From Pseudomonadota bacterium (GTDB lineage: Bacteria; Pseudomonadota; Alphaproteobacteria; Micavibrionales; Micavibrionaceae), in the NCBI GenBank assembly GCA_029558635.1, contig JAKQEE010000052.1, forward strand, positions 62,001 through 126,000: DNA of 64,000 nt, in the 5' to 3' direction. The translations under genes and the position numbers were made by a program. Under the pieces are notes generated by a model that had not been told where the DNA came from, ran no database searches, and saw nothing but the letters and a program-made list of their open reading frames with translations. Below are positions 34,347 to 43,156 of the stretch, piece by piece (within the stretch, counting starts at the first letter, position 1; the number at the start of each line of letters is the position of its first letter).

Positions 34347-34871
34347 TTAGATAAAGCACAGGGAAATGGGGTGGCCCAGATCTTTTTGTAACCAGAGCGG
34401 GAGTCTGTTAAATGCAACTTCGTAATTTGTCGAGATGTGTTCTTGAAATCCTTCTCTGCCGGCTACGGTGGCGCCGACCGTTGCAACACTCGCGTCCGGA
34501 GAAACGGTTTCGACAAGGTATTTGGCCGCGGCAAAGGCCTGATCGTTGGTTGCATCCAGACGGTTACCTATAAAAGGAGCTTTGCCGACCGCAACCGCAA
34601 AAACAAAGCGCATATCGTTTTTGTCATCAACCAGAATAAAAGGGTTGCTGGCTTCCTTTTCGTGAACAGAGTAAACGGCTTGGTCTACAGCCTTTAGCTT
34701 CGGCTTTCCTGTGCGCGCGTTCCTATCCTGATTTTCCGGAAGAGTTGCGATGTAAACAATCAGAGGGGAGACGTGTTTCTCCATAAATCCTCCGCCATCA
34801 CCGTAGCTTCTTAATGTGGAAAGCCTGAATTTATCTGTTAGCGGAATGATTTTGTATTCTTCTTTTGACAT
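34347..34871 (-). CDS. Hypothetical protein
   Basis: 174 residues, no signal peptide or membrane helix. Contains SPLIVYIATLPENQDRNARTGKPKLKAVDQAVYSVHEKEASNPFILVDDKNDMRFVFAVAVG and ends in a hydrophobic GHPISLCFI. No family recognised. GGAGG lies before the ATG. The upstream TTGACATATTCCTGAT on the minus strand is shared, with one gap, by the promoter region of the hypothetical gene at 35895, so the two may be co-regulated. Confidence 0.55.
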   Translation of the reverse strand: MSKEEYKIIPLTDKFRLSTLRSYGDGGGFMEKHVSPLIVYIATLPENQDRNARTGKPKLKAVDQAVYSVHEKEASNPFILVDDKNDMRFVFAVAVGKAPFIGNRLDATNDQAFAAAKYLVETVSPDASVATVGATVAGREGFQEHISTNYEVAFNRLPLWLQKDLGHPISLCFI

Positions 34872-34951
34872 AGGTGGCCCTCCGTTATTTAAAGAAGGGA
34901 GTTAATGGCTTTATCAGGAATATGTCAACAATATTTATGTCTTTGTCGGAA

Positions 34952-35755
34952 TTATTTCCACGGTTCCAGAAGGGCGTAAAGGCAGATGCCGGTGGCAACA
35001 GAAAGATTGAGGCTATCGGCGCGGCCGTTCATCGGCAGGCGGATGCAGGTGGTGGCGATCCCGCGGAGGTCTTCGGAGAGTCCGGCCTGTTCGTTGCCCA
35101 TCATTAGCAGGAGCGGTTTTTTCGGAGTGACTTCGCGGAAATCGATCGAAGATTGGAGGGTGGTTCCGATGATGTCACCTGTCCAGTCTTTGGCCCACGA
35201 TTTGAATTCATCCAGAGTGGCGGTGAAAATGGGAACCGAGAAGGTTGACCCCATGGTGGCGCGGATGCATTCGACGGAGTAGGGGTCGCAACACTGGTCA
35301 ATGAGGATGACTCCGTCTGCGCCGACCGCGTCAATGGTGCGGATGATGGTTCCCAAATTGCCCGGATCGCGGACTTGTTCCAGAACAATATAGCTACGAT
35401 TCGTATCGTTTTTATTTATCTCTGACAGTTTATGGAATTTCTGTTCGAAGACCCCGATGACCGATTGGGGGTTGTCCTTACGGGAGATTTTCTCCAAGAC
35501 CAGATCGTTTACTTCGAGGGCCAAACCCCCACAGTTATTGCAGTACGATACGCAACGTTTTATATCTTCTTTTTCTTTACTATCAGTGTGATAGGCGATG
35601 TATTTCAGGCTTGCTCCCAGCTCCATCCCCTCGATCACCGAGCGTAAACCCTCGACCAGAAACAGGCCTGTTTCCTTCCGGCGCTTCCGCTGGTCGAGCG
35701 ATTTTATGTCTTTAATAATCGGATTTGACGGCGAGGTGATGAGTTTGGGGTGCAT
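34952..35755 (-). CDS. TrmH/SpoU-family RNA 2'-O-methyltransferase
   Basis: 267 residues. An N-terminal RNA-binding domain (SNPIIKDIKSLDQRKRRKETGLFLVEGLRSVIEGMELG) joins a SPOUT knot domain with all three motifs: VRDPGNLGTIIRTIDAVGADGVILID (motif 1), LLLMMGNEQAGLSEDL (motif 2) and CIRLPMNGRADSLNLSVATGICLYAL (motif 3, the SAM-binding knot). Most like 23S rRNA methyltransferases of the RlmB/YsgA type; the exact nucleotide cannot be told from sequence. Monocistronic. Confidence 0.9.
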   Translation of the reverse strand: MHPKLITSPSNPIIKDIKSLDQRKRRKETGLFLVEGLRSVIEGMELGASLKYIAYHTDSKEKEDIKRCVSYCNNCGGLALEVNDLVLEKISRKDNPQSVIGVFEQKFHKLSEINKNDTNRSYIVLEQVRDPGNLGTIIRTIDAVGADGVILIDQCCDPYSVECIRATMGSTFSVPIFTATLDEFKSWAKDWTGDIIGTTLQSSIDFREVTPKKPLLLMMGNEQAGLSEDLRGIATTCIRLPMNGRADSLNLSVATGICLYALLEPWK

Positions 35756-35894
35756 GGCTAGTCAGTTTGTTCGATCCATATGTTTCTTTGTTCCCAATTC
35801 TCTGGAAACCCCATTTGATGTAGCCATTCCCCATTTTTAAGCAAGATGTTTTTTTTATGCATCAAAAGTTTATTTTAAAAATCGGCAGATCGTA

Positions 35895-36212
35895 TTATGC
35901 CACAATTCGAAAGGCGTACTCCTTTTGGGGGCCATACTCTGGCGGCAATTCTTCGCCGTTATGCTCCAATATAATATCGTGCATAGAAACGGTATGGCGA
36001 CGATTGGCATTAACGGGGTCGCTAAGAGAATGGCTGTACATAGAAAAAATCCATGCAAGATCATCTCCCTCTTGTTTGTTGATTGTATAGCGTTGAGCTA
36101 TCTCATCTTGTGTAAGTTCAACTTCGAGGCCACCTTCCTGAATAGTGACGATGCCAGAAAACTCTTGGCAGAGCGCCCATGCTTCCAGTGGAGAAATTTC
36201 TATAATATCCAT
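35895..36212 (-). CDS. Small hypothetical protein
   Basis: 105 residues from the ATG at 36212, which is preceded by CTGAGAGAAAAA; the track start is 9 codons longer. Acidic soluble protein: MDIIEISPLEAWALCQEFSG, then VELTQDEIAQRYTINKQEGDDLAWIFSMYSHSL and a C-terminal strand YAFRIVA. No family recognised. Its promoter region shares ATCAGG-ATATGTCAACAA with that of the gene at 34347. Confidence 0.5.
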   Translation of the reverse strand: MDIIEISPLEAWALCQEFSGIVTIQEGGLEVELTQDEIAQRYTINKQEGDDLAWIFSMYSHSLSDPVNANRRHTVSMHDIILEHNGEELPPEYGPQKEYAFRIVA

Positions 36213-36331
36213 ATTTTTTCTCTCAGGCGTAGAAATCACAATTTAGTCTTACGTAAACACCCGATCAGGATATGTCAACAAAAAAGACCGGAAATGGCCC
36301 TATCTTTGGATAGGTTTAGATGCGCCCTCAT

Positions 36332-37234
36332 TCATTTCAATTCCCACCGTGCGAAGAGGGAGGTGGAGAGGAAGCGGTTGCCGTTGACTTGTTCGATCAG
36401 GAGTTCGCCCGAATCTATTTTTCCGCCTTTGTCTTTGAGGACGTCGGACAGGGTGGCAGCGAGGGAGACGGAAGATAGTCGCATGGCATAGGCGGTTAAA
36501 ATCATAAAAGAGGGCGTGTCGGAGAGGAGCGCGGCGCAATTTGCCAGAAGGTCGGGCAAATCTTCTTCGATCTGCCAACGCTCGCCGTCCGGTCCGCGGC
36601 CAAATTTCGGTGGGTCGAGGATAATGCCGTCATATTTACGGCCTCGGCGGATTTCCCTTGCCACAAATGCCTTGGCATCGTCGCAGATCCAACGGATGGG
36701 GGCTTCGGTCAGGCCGCTGGCGGCTTGGTTGTCTTTGCCCCACTGGATGGCCTTTTTCGAGGCGTCAAGGTGGGTCACCTGTGCTCCGTCCTTCGCGGCG
36801 GCCAAGGTGGCGGCCCCCGTGTAGGCGAAGAGATTGAGGATGTTCAGTTGGCGGTCCGCCGATTTGATCTTATTCGAGACCCAGTTCCAGTGCGTTAATT
36901 GTTCGGGGAACAGGCCCATATGCCGGAACGACATCAAGCGGCAGATAAATTTCACCCCTTCCCAGTTCACTTCCCAGCTTTCGGGGCAGTCTTTGTTCAA
37001 CACCCATTTGCCCGAGTCGCCGTCTTCGTCGCCTGTATTGGTAAAGCGGGCGTGAGCTTTGTCCCATTCGCTTTGCGGGAGGGTGGGTGACCACAGGGCT
37101 TGCGGTTCGGGGCGGTCGACGGTTACTTTTCCATATTTCTCAAGCTTGCGGCCGTGGCCCGAATCGAGCAGCGCGTACCCGTCCCATGGACGGGTCACCA
37201 AAGGCGTGATGGAGGGGGTAATGCTTGCATTCAT
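36332..37234 (-). CDS. Class I SAM-dependent methyltransferase (RlmI/RlmK-like)
   Basis: About 300 residues from the inner Met at 37234; the longer track start would overlap coaD. A small N-terminal domain (WDGYALLDSGHGRKLEKYGKVTVDRPEPQALW) precedes a Rossmann methyltransferase: LNLFAYTGAATLAAAKDGAQVTHLDASKKAIQWGKDN (SAM motifs I and II) and YDGIILDPPKFGRGPDGERW. The DPPKFG motif is that of COG1092-type rRNA cytosine/guanine methyltransferases. The PUA domain of RlmI is not obvious. Probably methylates 23S rRNA; target unknown. Divergent from coaD. Confidence 0.85.
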   Translation of the reverse strand: MNASITPSITPLVTRPWDGYALLDSGHGRKLEKYGKVTVDRPEPQALWSPTLPQSEWDKAHARFTNTGDEDGDSGKWVLNKDCPESWEVNWEGVKFICRLMSFRHMGLFPEQLTHWNWVSNKIKSADRQLNILNLFAYTGAATLAAAKDGAQVTHLDASKKAIQWGKDNQAASGLTEAPIRWICDDAKAFVAREIRRGRKYDGIILDPPKFGRGPDGERWQIEEDLPDLLANCAALLSDTPSFMILTAYAMRLSSVSLAATLSDVLKDKGGKIDSGELLIEQVNGNRFLSTSLFARWELK

Positions 37235-37286
37235 CGTCAATGACTTATAGATAGGGGACGAGCAAAACACAAGAACAGGATTATAA

Positions 37287-37790
37287 ATGGCCGAACGGAT
37301 TGGCATTTACCCGGGAACTTTTGACCCAATGACCAAAGGGCACCTGCATATTATCAAGCGGGCCAGTCGCTTGGTTGATCGTTTGATTATCGCGGTTGCG
37401 GATAACCCGAAGAAGAATCCCCTCTTTACCACCGAGGAACGGTTGGCGTTGGTCCGGACCGATATTGAGAACCTTCATGACAAGGCCTGCCCGATCGAGG
37501 TTGAGGCATTCAGCGAGCTTTTGATCCATTATGCCCACAAGAAAGGGGGGACCTGCTTGTTTCGCGGGCTTCGCGCCGTGTCCGACTTCGAATTCGAATT
37601 CCAGATGACGGGGATGAATGCCAAACTCGCCCCTGATATCGAGACCGTGTTCCTCATGGCGTCGGACAAGTGGCAATTTGTCTCGTCTTCCTTTATCAAG
37701 GAAATTTGTTCGCTAGGCGGGAATGTGGCGGAATTCGTGACCCCCAACGTCGAAAAGCAGCTTTTGGAAAAATTTAAAATCTCTGCTTGA
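37287..37790 (+). CDS. coaD: Phosphopantetheine adenylyltransferase
   Basis: 167 residues, normal length. Penultimate step of coenzyme A synthesis: 4'-phosphopantetheine plus ATP gives dephospho-CoA. GIYPGTFDPMTKGHLHIIKRAS holds the (T/H)xGH nucleotidyl-transfer motif, FRGLRAVSDFEFEFQM the substrate loop and FVSSSFIKEI the ISSTxxR-like ATP motif with Ser/Lys changes. The stop codon overlaps the -35 element of the tRNA-Lys promoter. Confidence 0.96.
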   Translation: MAERIGIYPGTFDPMTKGHLHIIKRASRLVDRLIIAVADNPKKNPLFTTEERLALVRTDIENLHDKACPIEVEAFSELLIHYAHKKGGTCLFRGLRAVSDFEFEFQMTGMNAKLAPDIETVFLMASDKWQFVSSSFIKEICSLGGNVAEFVTPNVEKQLLEKFKISA

Positions 37791-37815
37791 CGGCGACGGA
37801 GTCTTTCCGTATTTT
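37787..37815 (+). promoter_or_regulatory. Promoter of tRNA-Lys
   Basis: TTGACG, a 17-base spacer, TATTTT, 29 bases before the mature tRNA. It overlaps the coaD stop codon. Confidence 0.55.
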
Positions 37816-37844
37816 GCCGCCCTATGCCGTTTCTCAAGGCAAAT

Positions 37845-37920
37845 GACCGCGTAGCTCAGCTGGTAGAGCAACTGACTTTTAATCAGTAGGTCCAGGGTTC
37901 GAATCCCTGCGCGGTCACCA
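37845..37920 (+). tRNA. tRNA-Lys (TTT anticodon)
   Basis: 76 bases, CCA encoded. Acceptor GACCGCG/CGCGGTC, D-arm GCTC/GAGC, anticodon stem ACTGA/TCAGT with loop CTTTTAA (anticodon TTT), and T-arm CAGGGTTCGAATCCCTG. Complete cloverleaf. Confidence 0.97.
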
Positions 37921-37931
37921 TTAAATCCAAG

Positions 37932-37949
37932 CCCCCGACAGGGGGTTTT
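37932..37949 (+). terminator. Terminator of tRNA-Lys
   Basis: CCCCC, loop GACA, GGGGG, TTTT, 11 bases after the CCA end. Confidence 0.8.
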
Positions 37950-38012
37950 CCATTTCCTTTATTTCTTTCGGCTTTATGTTATGCTCCCGTGTATTTCTGG
38001 CGAGAGGTAGTT

Positions 38013-38696
38013 ATGGCCGAGCAACAAGACGTTCCCGAACCTAAAAAAGAATCCAAGTTTTTTTCCGCAATGCGCGGGTATTTCCTGACCGGTCTGGTTG
38101 TGACTGCGCCGGTGGGCTTGTCGCTTTATATCGTGTGGTCGGTTCTGGCGTGGATCGACGAAAAGGTCGGCGATATTCTTCCCGTTCGATTCACTGACGA
38201 CAAGGATATTCCGGGTCTCGGCGTTGTCGTTGCGGTGGTGTTCTTTATCGTGGTCGGGATGTTTACCCGCAATTTTATCGGGCGGATGCTCCTTAAACTT
38301 TCGCACTATATCATGGAGCGTTTGCCGATTGTCAAAACCGTTTATGGGGCGCTCAAACAAGTTGTCGATATGGTGATGGGGCAGCAGGCACAGGCGTTTC
38401 GCGATGTGGTGATGATCGAATATCCGCGTAAGGGCGTTTATATGCTCGGCTTCCTCACGGGGAAAACCGAAGGCGAGGTGCAGGCATTGACCGATCACGA
38501 AGTGGTCAATGTGTTTATTCCAACTACGCCCAACCCGACATCGGGTTTTCTTGCGTTCGTTCCGGCGGAAGACGTGATCGATCTTGAAATGTCGGTGGAT
38601 GACGGGCTCAAAATGATTATTTCCGGCGGCATGATTACGCCGAAATTTATCGAAGACAAGGCAAAAAAGAAGCCTAGCCCGAGCGCAGATAACTGA
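38013..38696 (+). CDS. DUF502-family inner-membrane protein
   Basis: 227 residues from the ATG at 38013 (GAGAGGTAG upstream). Two membrane hairpins: GYFLTGLVVTAPVGLSLYIVWSVLAWI and VVVAVVFFIVVGMFTRNFIGRMLL. The hallmark IMERLPIVKTVYGALKQVVDMVM and the TSGFLAFVPAEDVIDLEMSVDDGLKMIISGGMI region identify the DUF502 family (PF04367), present in many bacteria and plant chloroplasts (COV/LCV). Molecular role unknown. It overlaps the convergent recG end by 23 bases. Confidence 0.88.
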   Translation: MAEQQDVPEPKKESKFFSAMRGYFLTGLVVTAPVGLSLYIVWSVLAWIDEKVGDILPVRFTDDKDIPGLGVVVAVVFFIVVGMFTRNFIGRMLLKLSHYIMERLPIVKTVYGALKQVVDMVMGQQAQAFRDVVMIEYPRKGVYMLGFLTGKTEGEVQALTDHEVVNVFIPTTPNPTSGFLAFVPAEDVIDLEMSVDDGLKMIISGGMITPKFIEDKAKKKPSPSADN

Positions 38697-40758
38697 TCGC
38701 CTGATCGCGTTCGAAGAGGTAGAGGAGCGTTCTAAGGGCCTGACCGCGCGGGGATTCAAGGTCGGGGTCTTTGTACAAGAAGAGGACCGCGTCCTGACGG
38801 GCGGAGAGCAAAAGGTCGCCGTGAGCGGCGACATCGGCCAGACGGAAATTTTCCAGTCCGCTTTGTTTGGTTCCCAATACTTCGCCGCTGCCGCGTAACT
38901 CTAAATCTTTTTCGGCGATGATAAATCCGTCTTCGGTGGAGCGGAGCGTTTTCAGGCGTTCTTTGGCCGTCTCGCCCAGTGGCGCTGCGTAGACCAGAAA
39001 GCAATAGGATTGATCGCCGCCGCGGCCTACACGTCCACGGAGTTGGTGGAGTTGCGCGAGGCCAAAACGTTCGGCGTGCTCGATAATCATGACGGTGGCT
39101 TCGGGGACGTTGACGCCCACTTCGATAACCGTGGTTGCTACCAGAATTGAAATTTCGCCGCGTGAGAACTTGCCCATCACATCGTCTTTGTCTTTCGGTT
39201 TCATGCGCCCGTGAATGAGGCCGACTTTGTCCCCGAAAAGTTGCTGTAAAATAAGATAGCGTTCTTCGGCGGCGGCGAGATCCAGAATTTCCGATTCCTC
39301 GACCAGCGGGCAGACCCAGTAAATGCGGACACCCTTTTTGATTTGGTCGCCCAGACGCTGTATCATGTCTTCGACCTGATCTTGGGGGAGGAGGCGCGTA
39401 TCCACGGGTTTGCGGCCCGGTGGTTTGCCGGTGATGCGCGAGATATCCATATCGCCATAGGCGGTGAGCGCCAGCGTGCGCGGGATGGGGGTTGCGGTCA
39501 TCACCAGAATATCGACGCCTTTCCCCTTGCCTGACAGTTGCAACCGCTGGTGCACGCCGAAGCGGTGTTGTTCGTCGATGACCGCGAGGCCCAGATCGGC
39601 GAATTCCACCCCTTCCTGAAACAGCGCGTGTGTACCGATGACGATTTTGGCTTTGCCTGACGAAATATCATCCAGAATTTCCTGTTTGATTTTTCCTTTG
39701 TCGCGGCCTGTTAGGGTCACGAAATGGATGCCAATTGATTCCAGATGGGGGCGGAGCGTTTCTGCATGTTGGCGCGCCAAAATTTCCGTCGGGGCCATGA
39801 AGGCGGCTTGGGCACCGCTGTCAATCGCGTTCATCATGGCCAGCGCGGCAACGATGGTTTTTCCAGAGCCGACATCGCCCTGCAGCAGGCGCAGCATCCG
39901 GTTTTTGGACGCCATGTCTTCGTCGATTTCGTCCAACACTTCGGTTTGATAGGGCGTGAGTTGCCACGGGAGCGATTTCATCAATTTCTGGCGCAGTTTT
40001 CCGTTCACGGGGAAGATGCGGCCATTCAGTTTTTTCTGTTTCATGCGGACAATCGCCAGCGTCAACTGGTTGGCGAGGAGTTCGTCATAGGCCAGACGTA
40101 TGCGGGCGCGGGTAGATGGCTCAAGGTCTTTGGGCGTTTTGGGATTGTGAAGTTCGGTGATGGACGTTTTCCAGTCGGGCCATTTCTGGAGCGCCTTTTG
40201 TGTGTCGTCCAGCCACTCGGGAAGCGCAGGCGCTTGGTCGAGTGCGGCATGGATGGCTTTGCGTAATGGCTTGGTGGTGAGGCCTGCGGTTAGGGGATAG
40301 ATGATTTCGTTGGCGTCTTTGCTCGCGTCTTCAATCGGTTCGGGGTGGATGATTTGTTTCTGGCCACGGAAATCTTCGATCTTGCCGCAGATGGTGACCT
40401 CTTTATTCAGCGGGAATTGGGCTTCGATCCATTTTCCTTGCGCGTTGAAAAAGACGAGATCGATAAATCCTGTCACGTCGCGGGCGCGGATATGGTAGGG
40501 TTGCGAGCGGCGGGGTGGGAGCGTGTGTTTGTCTATGGTGACTTTGACAATCACCGTTTCGCCGAAATTTGCGTGGGCGACATCGGGAACCGGGTGACGG
40601 ATGACCATTTGCACGGGTTTGTGAAACAGAAGATCGAGAAGTTTCGTGCCGCCCAGCAATTTCTCGTAGAGTTTTAAATATTTTGGCCCGACGCCGGAGA
40701 GTACTCCGATCGAGCGGAACAGCGGATCCAAAACAAACGGGCGGTGGGTGGTGGTCAT
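38674..40758 (-). CDS. recG: ATP-dependent DNA helicase RecG
   Basis: About 694 residues from the ATG at 40758. Remodels stalled forks and Holliday junctions. The N-terminal wedge/OB domain (KPVQMVIRHPVPDVAHANFGETVIVKVTIDKHTLPP) precedes SF2 helicase motifs: LLQGDVGSGKTIVALAMM (Walker A), AVIDEQHRFGVHQR (DEQH), [54 protein letters not shown]. The C-terminus (GSGEVLGTKQSGLENFRLADVAAHGDLL) is the TRG/RecG hook. The two residue-level hallmarks separating it from Mfd (wedge, no UvrB part) are clear. Confidence 0.97.
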   Translation of the reverse strand: MTTTHRPFVLDPLFRSIGVLSGVGPKYLKLYEKLLGGTKLLDLLFHKPVQMVIRHPVPDVAHANFGETVIVKVTIDKHTLPPRRSQPYHIRARDVTGFIDLVFFNAQGKWIEAQFPLNKEVTICGKIEDFRGQKQIIHPEPIEDASKDANEIIYPLTAGLTTKPLRKAIHAALDQAPALPEWLDDTQKALQKWPDWKTSITELHNPKTPKDLEPSTRARIRLAYDELLANQLTLAIVRMKQKKLNGRIFPVNGKLRQKLMKSLPWQLTPYQTEVLDEIDEDMASKNRMLRLLQGDVGSGKTIVAALAMMNAIDSGAQAAFMAPTEILARQHAETLRPHLESIGIHFVTLTGRDKGKIKQEILDDISSGKAKIVIGTHALFQEGVEFADLGLAVIDEQHRFGVHQRLQLSGKGKGVDILVMTATPIPRTLALTAYGDMDISRITGKPPGRKPVDTRLLPQDQVEDMIQRLGDQIKKGVRIYWVCPLVEESEILDLAAAEERYLILQQLFGDKVGLIHGRMKPKDKDDVMGKFSRGEISILVATTVIEVGVNVPEATVMIIEHAERFGLAQLHQLRGRVGRGGDQSYCFLVYAAPLGETAKERLKTLRSTEDGFIIAEKDLELRGSGEVLGTKQSGLENFRLADVAAHGDLLLSARQDAVLFLYKDPDLESPRGQALRTLLYLFERDQAISYLRSG

Positions 40759-40797
40759 AAGGTTTTTTACCACTAAGGGGCGTGGGGGCCAAGGGGA

Positions 40798-41298
40798 TTA
40801 TGGGGTCAGGTCCATGCGCATCAGAACGCAAGGCAGCTCAAGGCCGGACGGGAGTTTGGCGTGCATGGGGCTGATTGTTTTGAATCCAAGTGATGCATAG
40901 AATTTTTTAGCGTTTATGGTCGAGAAACATTCAAATTTAGAAATTTTTTCATTTAAGGCCTGTTTCTGGCAGATTTCAAAAATTTTTCGTCCGATGCCTT
41001 GCCGTGTGTGGTCAACATGCGTTGCAAAATGGCGAAGATGTCCTGTCCCTGTTTGAACATCTTTGGTGTCAGGATTTTCTTTGGTCCAGCCGCCGCAACC
41101 GATGATTTTTTCTTGATCGTCGGTGGCGACATAGTATGTGCCAGATGATAATAATTCTGGTCGGGATTTGGAAATGAATTGCAATGCTTCTTGCAAAACT
41201 TCAGGATCATAATGGCTTTTCATCAGTGCCGGAAAAGTCTTTCCTAGCAATTCATCAATTCCGTCTTTGTCCGTCAGGTTTGCCGTGCGGACTTTCAT
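40798..41298 (-). CDS. GNAT-family N-acetyltransferase
   Basis: 166 residues, a single GNAT domain. VRTANLTDKDGIDELLGKTFPAL is the N-terminal strand/helix. YYVATDDQEKIIGCGGWT and HLRHFATHVDHTRQGIGRKIFEICQKQA form the acetyl-CoA-binding R/Q-x-x-G-x-G/A motif (RQGIGR). FYASLGFKTI closes the fold. Substrate unknown. Its ATG overlaps the stop of the membrane-protein gene upstream (ATGA), so translation is coupled. Confidence 0.85.
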   Translation of the reverse strand: MKVRTANLTDKDGIDELLGKTFPALMKSHYDPEVLQEALQFISKSRPELLSSGTYYVATDDQEKIIGCGGWTKENPDTKDVQTGTGHLRHFATHVDHTRQGIGRKIFEICQKQALNEKISKFECFSTINAKKFYASLGFKTISPMHAKLPSGLELPCVLMRMDLTP

Positions 41299-42236
41299 GT
41301 CGAGACGCTGCTCTTGATTTTTTTGCCCAGTTTCACGGCAAAAATGCTGATCCCGATCATGATTAAGCCCAAAACGATGAGCGCAATCGGCCAGCCGACG
41401 ATGTTTTTGAAATATTCATCGGTGAAATAGCCAAGATAGGCCAGAAGCGAGATAACGCCCACGGTCAGTAGGGTGCGGCTCGCGGCCAGTGTGCTGAGAT
41501 AGATGATGGCGGCCGAGACGCCGATGAGCAGCACGTCGGCGGGTGTGTCTTCCAACAGGTCGAACGCGGCGGCGGCGGTGAAGGTGGCTCCCCAAAAATA
41601 ATAAAAGGCGGAAGTCACGGCGTGTTGTGTTTTTCCGATGCCCCATGCGACCATCAGGCCGCTTAGCCCCAAGGTTAGCGCGCCGTATTCTTCATCGACT
41701 TCGACCCATGACATTAATGAGTGGAGGAATGCGAAAAAGAAAAAGGTGGTGAAAAATAGCAGCGAGGTTTTGTTGGTCGCGATGAGTGCCACAGCCATTT
41801 GTAGCAGCATAAAGAGGAAGACGACGGTCGAGGCTTTGGCAATATTGCCTGATGGGGGGAGATATTCATCCATAAAGACAAACAGGCCCGTGGGTTCGAG
41901 TGCCGAAGCGATCAGGAACAGAGGTGTTGCAGCTTTGACAAATTTCTGGTCGCCCATGGTGAAGAGGCCGAGGATGAAGGCGATAAAGCCGCTGCCCAGA
42001 GAAACGATGACGCGCGAGAGGCTGTCGAGATCGTCCCAGATCATGCCGATATAGACGCAGATGCCCATAAACACAAACGCGCCGCCGATATAGATCATCA
42101 CGCGTTGGAGGAGGTTGCCGGACTCTTCCGTGGAGGGAAGGGCAGTAAACAGAGAGATCAAATCATGTTGTGTGAATTTGTGTTCGGCAATTAATGTTTT
42201 GATTTGGCCCAAGGCTTCTTCGCGTGTCATGGTCAT
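41295..42236 (-). CDS. Polytopic membrane protein (DUF2157-like)
   Basis: 313 residues. A ~45-residue cytoplasmic N-terminus (REEALGQIKTLIAEHKFTQHDLISLFTALP) is followed by about nine hydrophobic segments arranged as paired helices. The layout, with an N-terminal helical start and then an even ladder of short helices, resembles DUF2157/DUF4401-type proteins, but I cannot confirm a named family. It forms a unit with the downstream GNAT gene (4-base overlap) and the upstream single-pass protein (3-base gap). Confidence 0.6.
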   Translation of the reverse strand: MTMTREEALGQIKTLIAEHKFTQHDLISLFTALPSTEESGNLLQRVMIYIGGAFVFMGICVYIGMIWDDLDSLSRVIVSLGSGFIAFILGLFTMGDQKFVKAATPLFLIASALEPTGLFVFMDEYLPPSGNIAKASTVVFLFMLLQMAVALIATNKTSLLFFTTFFFFAFLHSLMSWVEVDEEYGALTLGLSGLMVAWGIGKTQHAVTSAFYYFWGATFTAAAAFDLLEDTPADVLLIGVSAAIIYLSTLAASRTLLTVGVISLLAYLGYFTDEYFKNIVGWPIALIVLGLIMIGISIFAVKLGKKIKSSVST

Positions 42237-42239
42237 GCT

Positions 42240-42827
42240 CTATTTTCCTTCTGCGGTGATCCAGCCAACAAATTCAATGTTGCCGCTGTAATATATGGAA
42301 GGAGCCGGCAGACGGATGATCCGCGATTTTTTGGTCAGGACGGGCGTGTTATAGCTGCGGTTGCTGATAAAAATATCGGTGACCAGTGAGTGGTTCCGGT
42401 AATGGTAGGGTTCGAACAGGTAATCGTCCGGCGCGGTGGTTTTTGACGATAAGGTCAGTTTGTCCAGTTCGGGCAGGGCATCGACTGTGACCGTGCCATC
42501 CGCTTCGGTGAGTTTGATTTCGATTTCTTCGTTGGTTTGGGTTGCGGGATCATAAATGAAAATCCGCGCCTTTGGCAGGTCGGTTTCAGGTGTCGGGGTG
42601 TCGTGTTTTTTATAGGAAACGGTCAGGCGGCCATTATTGTCGATGTCTGTTTTGATTTGGCCCTGGCCGCTCCAGCCTTGGGTCATGTAGGCCGCTTTGT
42701 ATTGCGGGTCGGGAATTGTGCGGTCGGGAATGGTTTTGGCGTAGGCCAAGAGGCCTACCAGCAGCAAAGGCAGGGTGAAACCCGCGACCAGAACACGATT
42801 TTCCTTGATGAATGGTAAAAGTTTCAT
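42240..42827 (-). CDS. Hypothetical membrane-anchored protein
   Basis: 195 residues. The N-terminus has one membrane helix (VLVAGFTLPLLLVGLLAYAKTI); the rest is probably periplasmic and beta-rich, with ARIFIYDPATQTNEEIEIKLTEADGTVTVDAL and a C-terminal FVGWITAEGK. The position beside a DUF2157-like gene is similar to loci where DUF2157 is paired with small membrane-anchored proteins, but no family motif is seen. First gene of the three-gene minus-strand group that includes the GNAT gene. Confidence 0.5.
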   Translation of the reverse strand: MKLLPFIKENRVLVAGFTLPLLLVGLLAYAKTIPDRTIPDPQYKAAYMTQGWSGQGQIKTDIDNNGRLTVSYKKHDTPTPETDLPKARIFIYDPATQTNEEIEIKLTEADGTVTVDALPELDKLTLSSKTTAPDDYLFEPYHYRNHSLVTDIFISNRSYNTPVLTKKSRIIRLPAPSIYYSGNIEFVGWITAEGK

Positions 42828-42859
42828 AAAGTACCCCTTGAATAAATTTTGGAGATATT

Positions 42860-43150
42860 ATGACTGAAGCCGAAGTCCGAGTCGAGAGCGAAGAACCTAC
42901 CGAGAACTGGCGGAAACGCCTGACTTTTCGCGCGTGGCACCGCGGGACGAGGGAAATGGATTTGTTAATCGGGTCTTTTGCCGAGAAATATATTAACGGG
43001 TTTGACCGTGCGGATTTGGCGATTTTTGAAGAGATTCTGATAAACAATGATCCGGACGTCTATGACTGGATCACGGGGCGGAAAAATCCGCCGGAGGAGT
43101 TAAAATCCCGCGTTCTGGACTTGCTTTTATCGCACAGCTTTGCCAAGTAA
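42860..43150 (+). CDS. sdhE: FAD assembly factor SdhE
   Basis: 96 residues, typical. Small helical protein that promotes covalent flavinylation of the succinate dehydrogenase flavoprotein. The RLTFRAWHRGTREMDLLIGSFA segment contains the conserved RGxxE motif, and DPDVYDWITGR the C-terminal helix motif. GGAGAT precedes the ATG. It starts 6 bases before mfd, so the two are co-transcribed, a pairing common in alphaproteobacteria. Confidence 0.94.
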   Translation: MTEAEVRVESEEPTENWRKRLTFRAWHRGTREMDLLIGSFAEKYINGFDRADLAIFEEILINNDPDVYDWITGRKNPPEELKSRVLDLLLSHSFAK

Positions 43151-43156
43151 TCGGGC

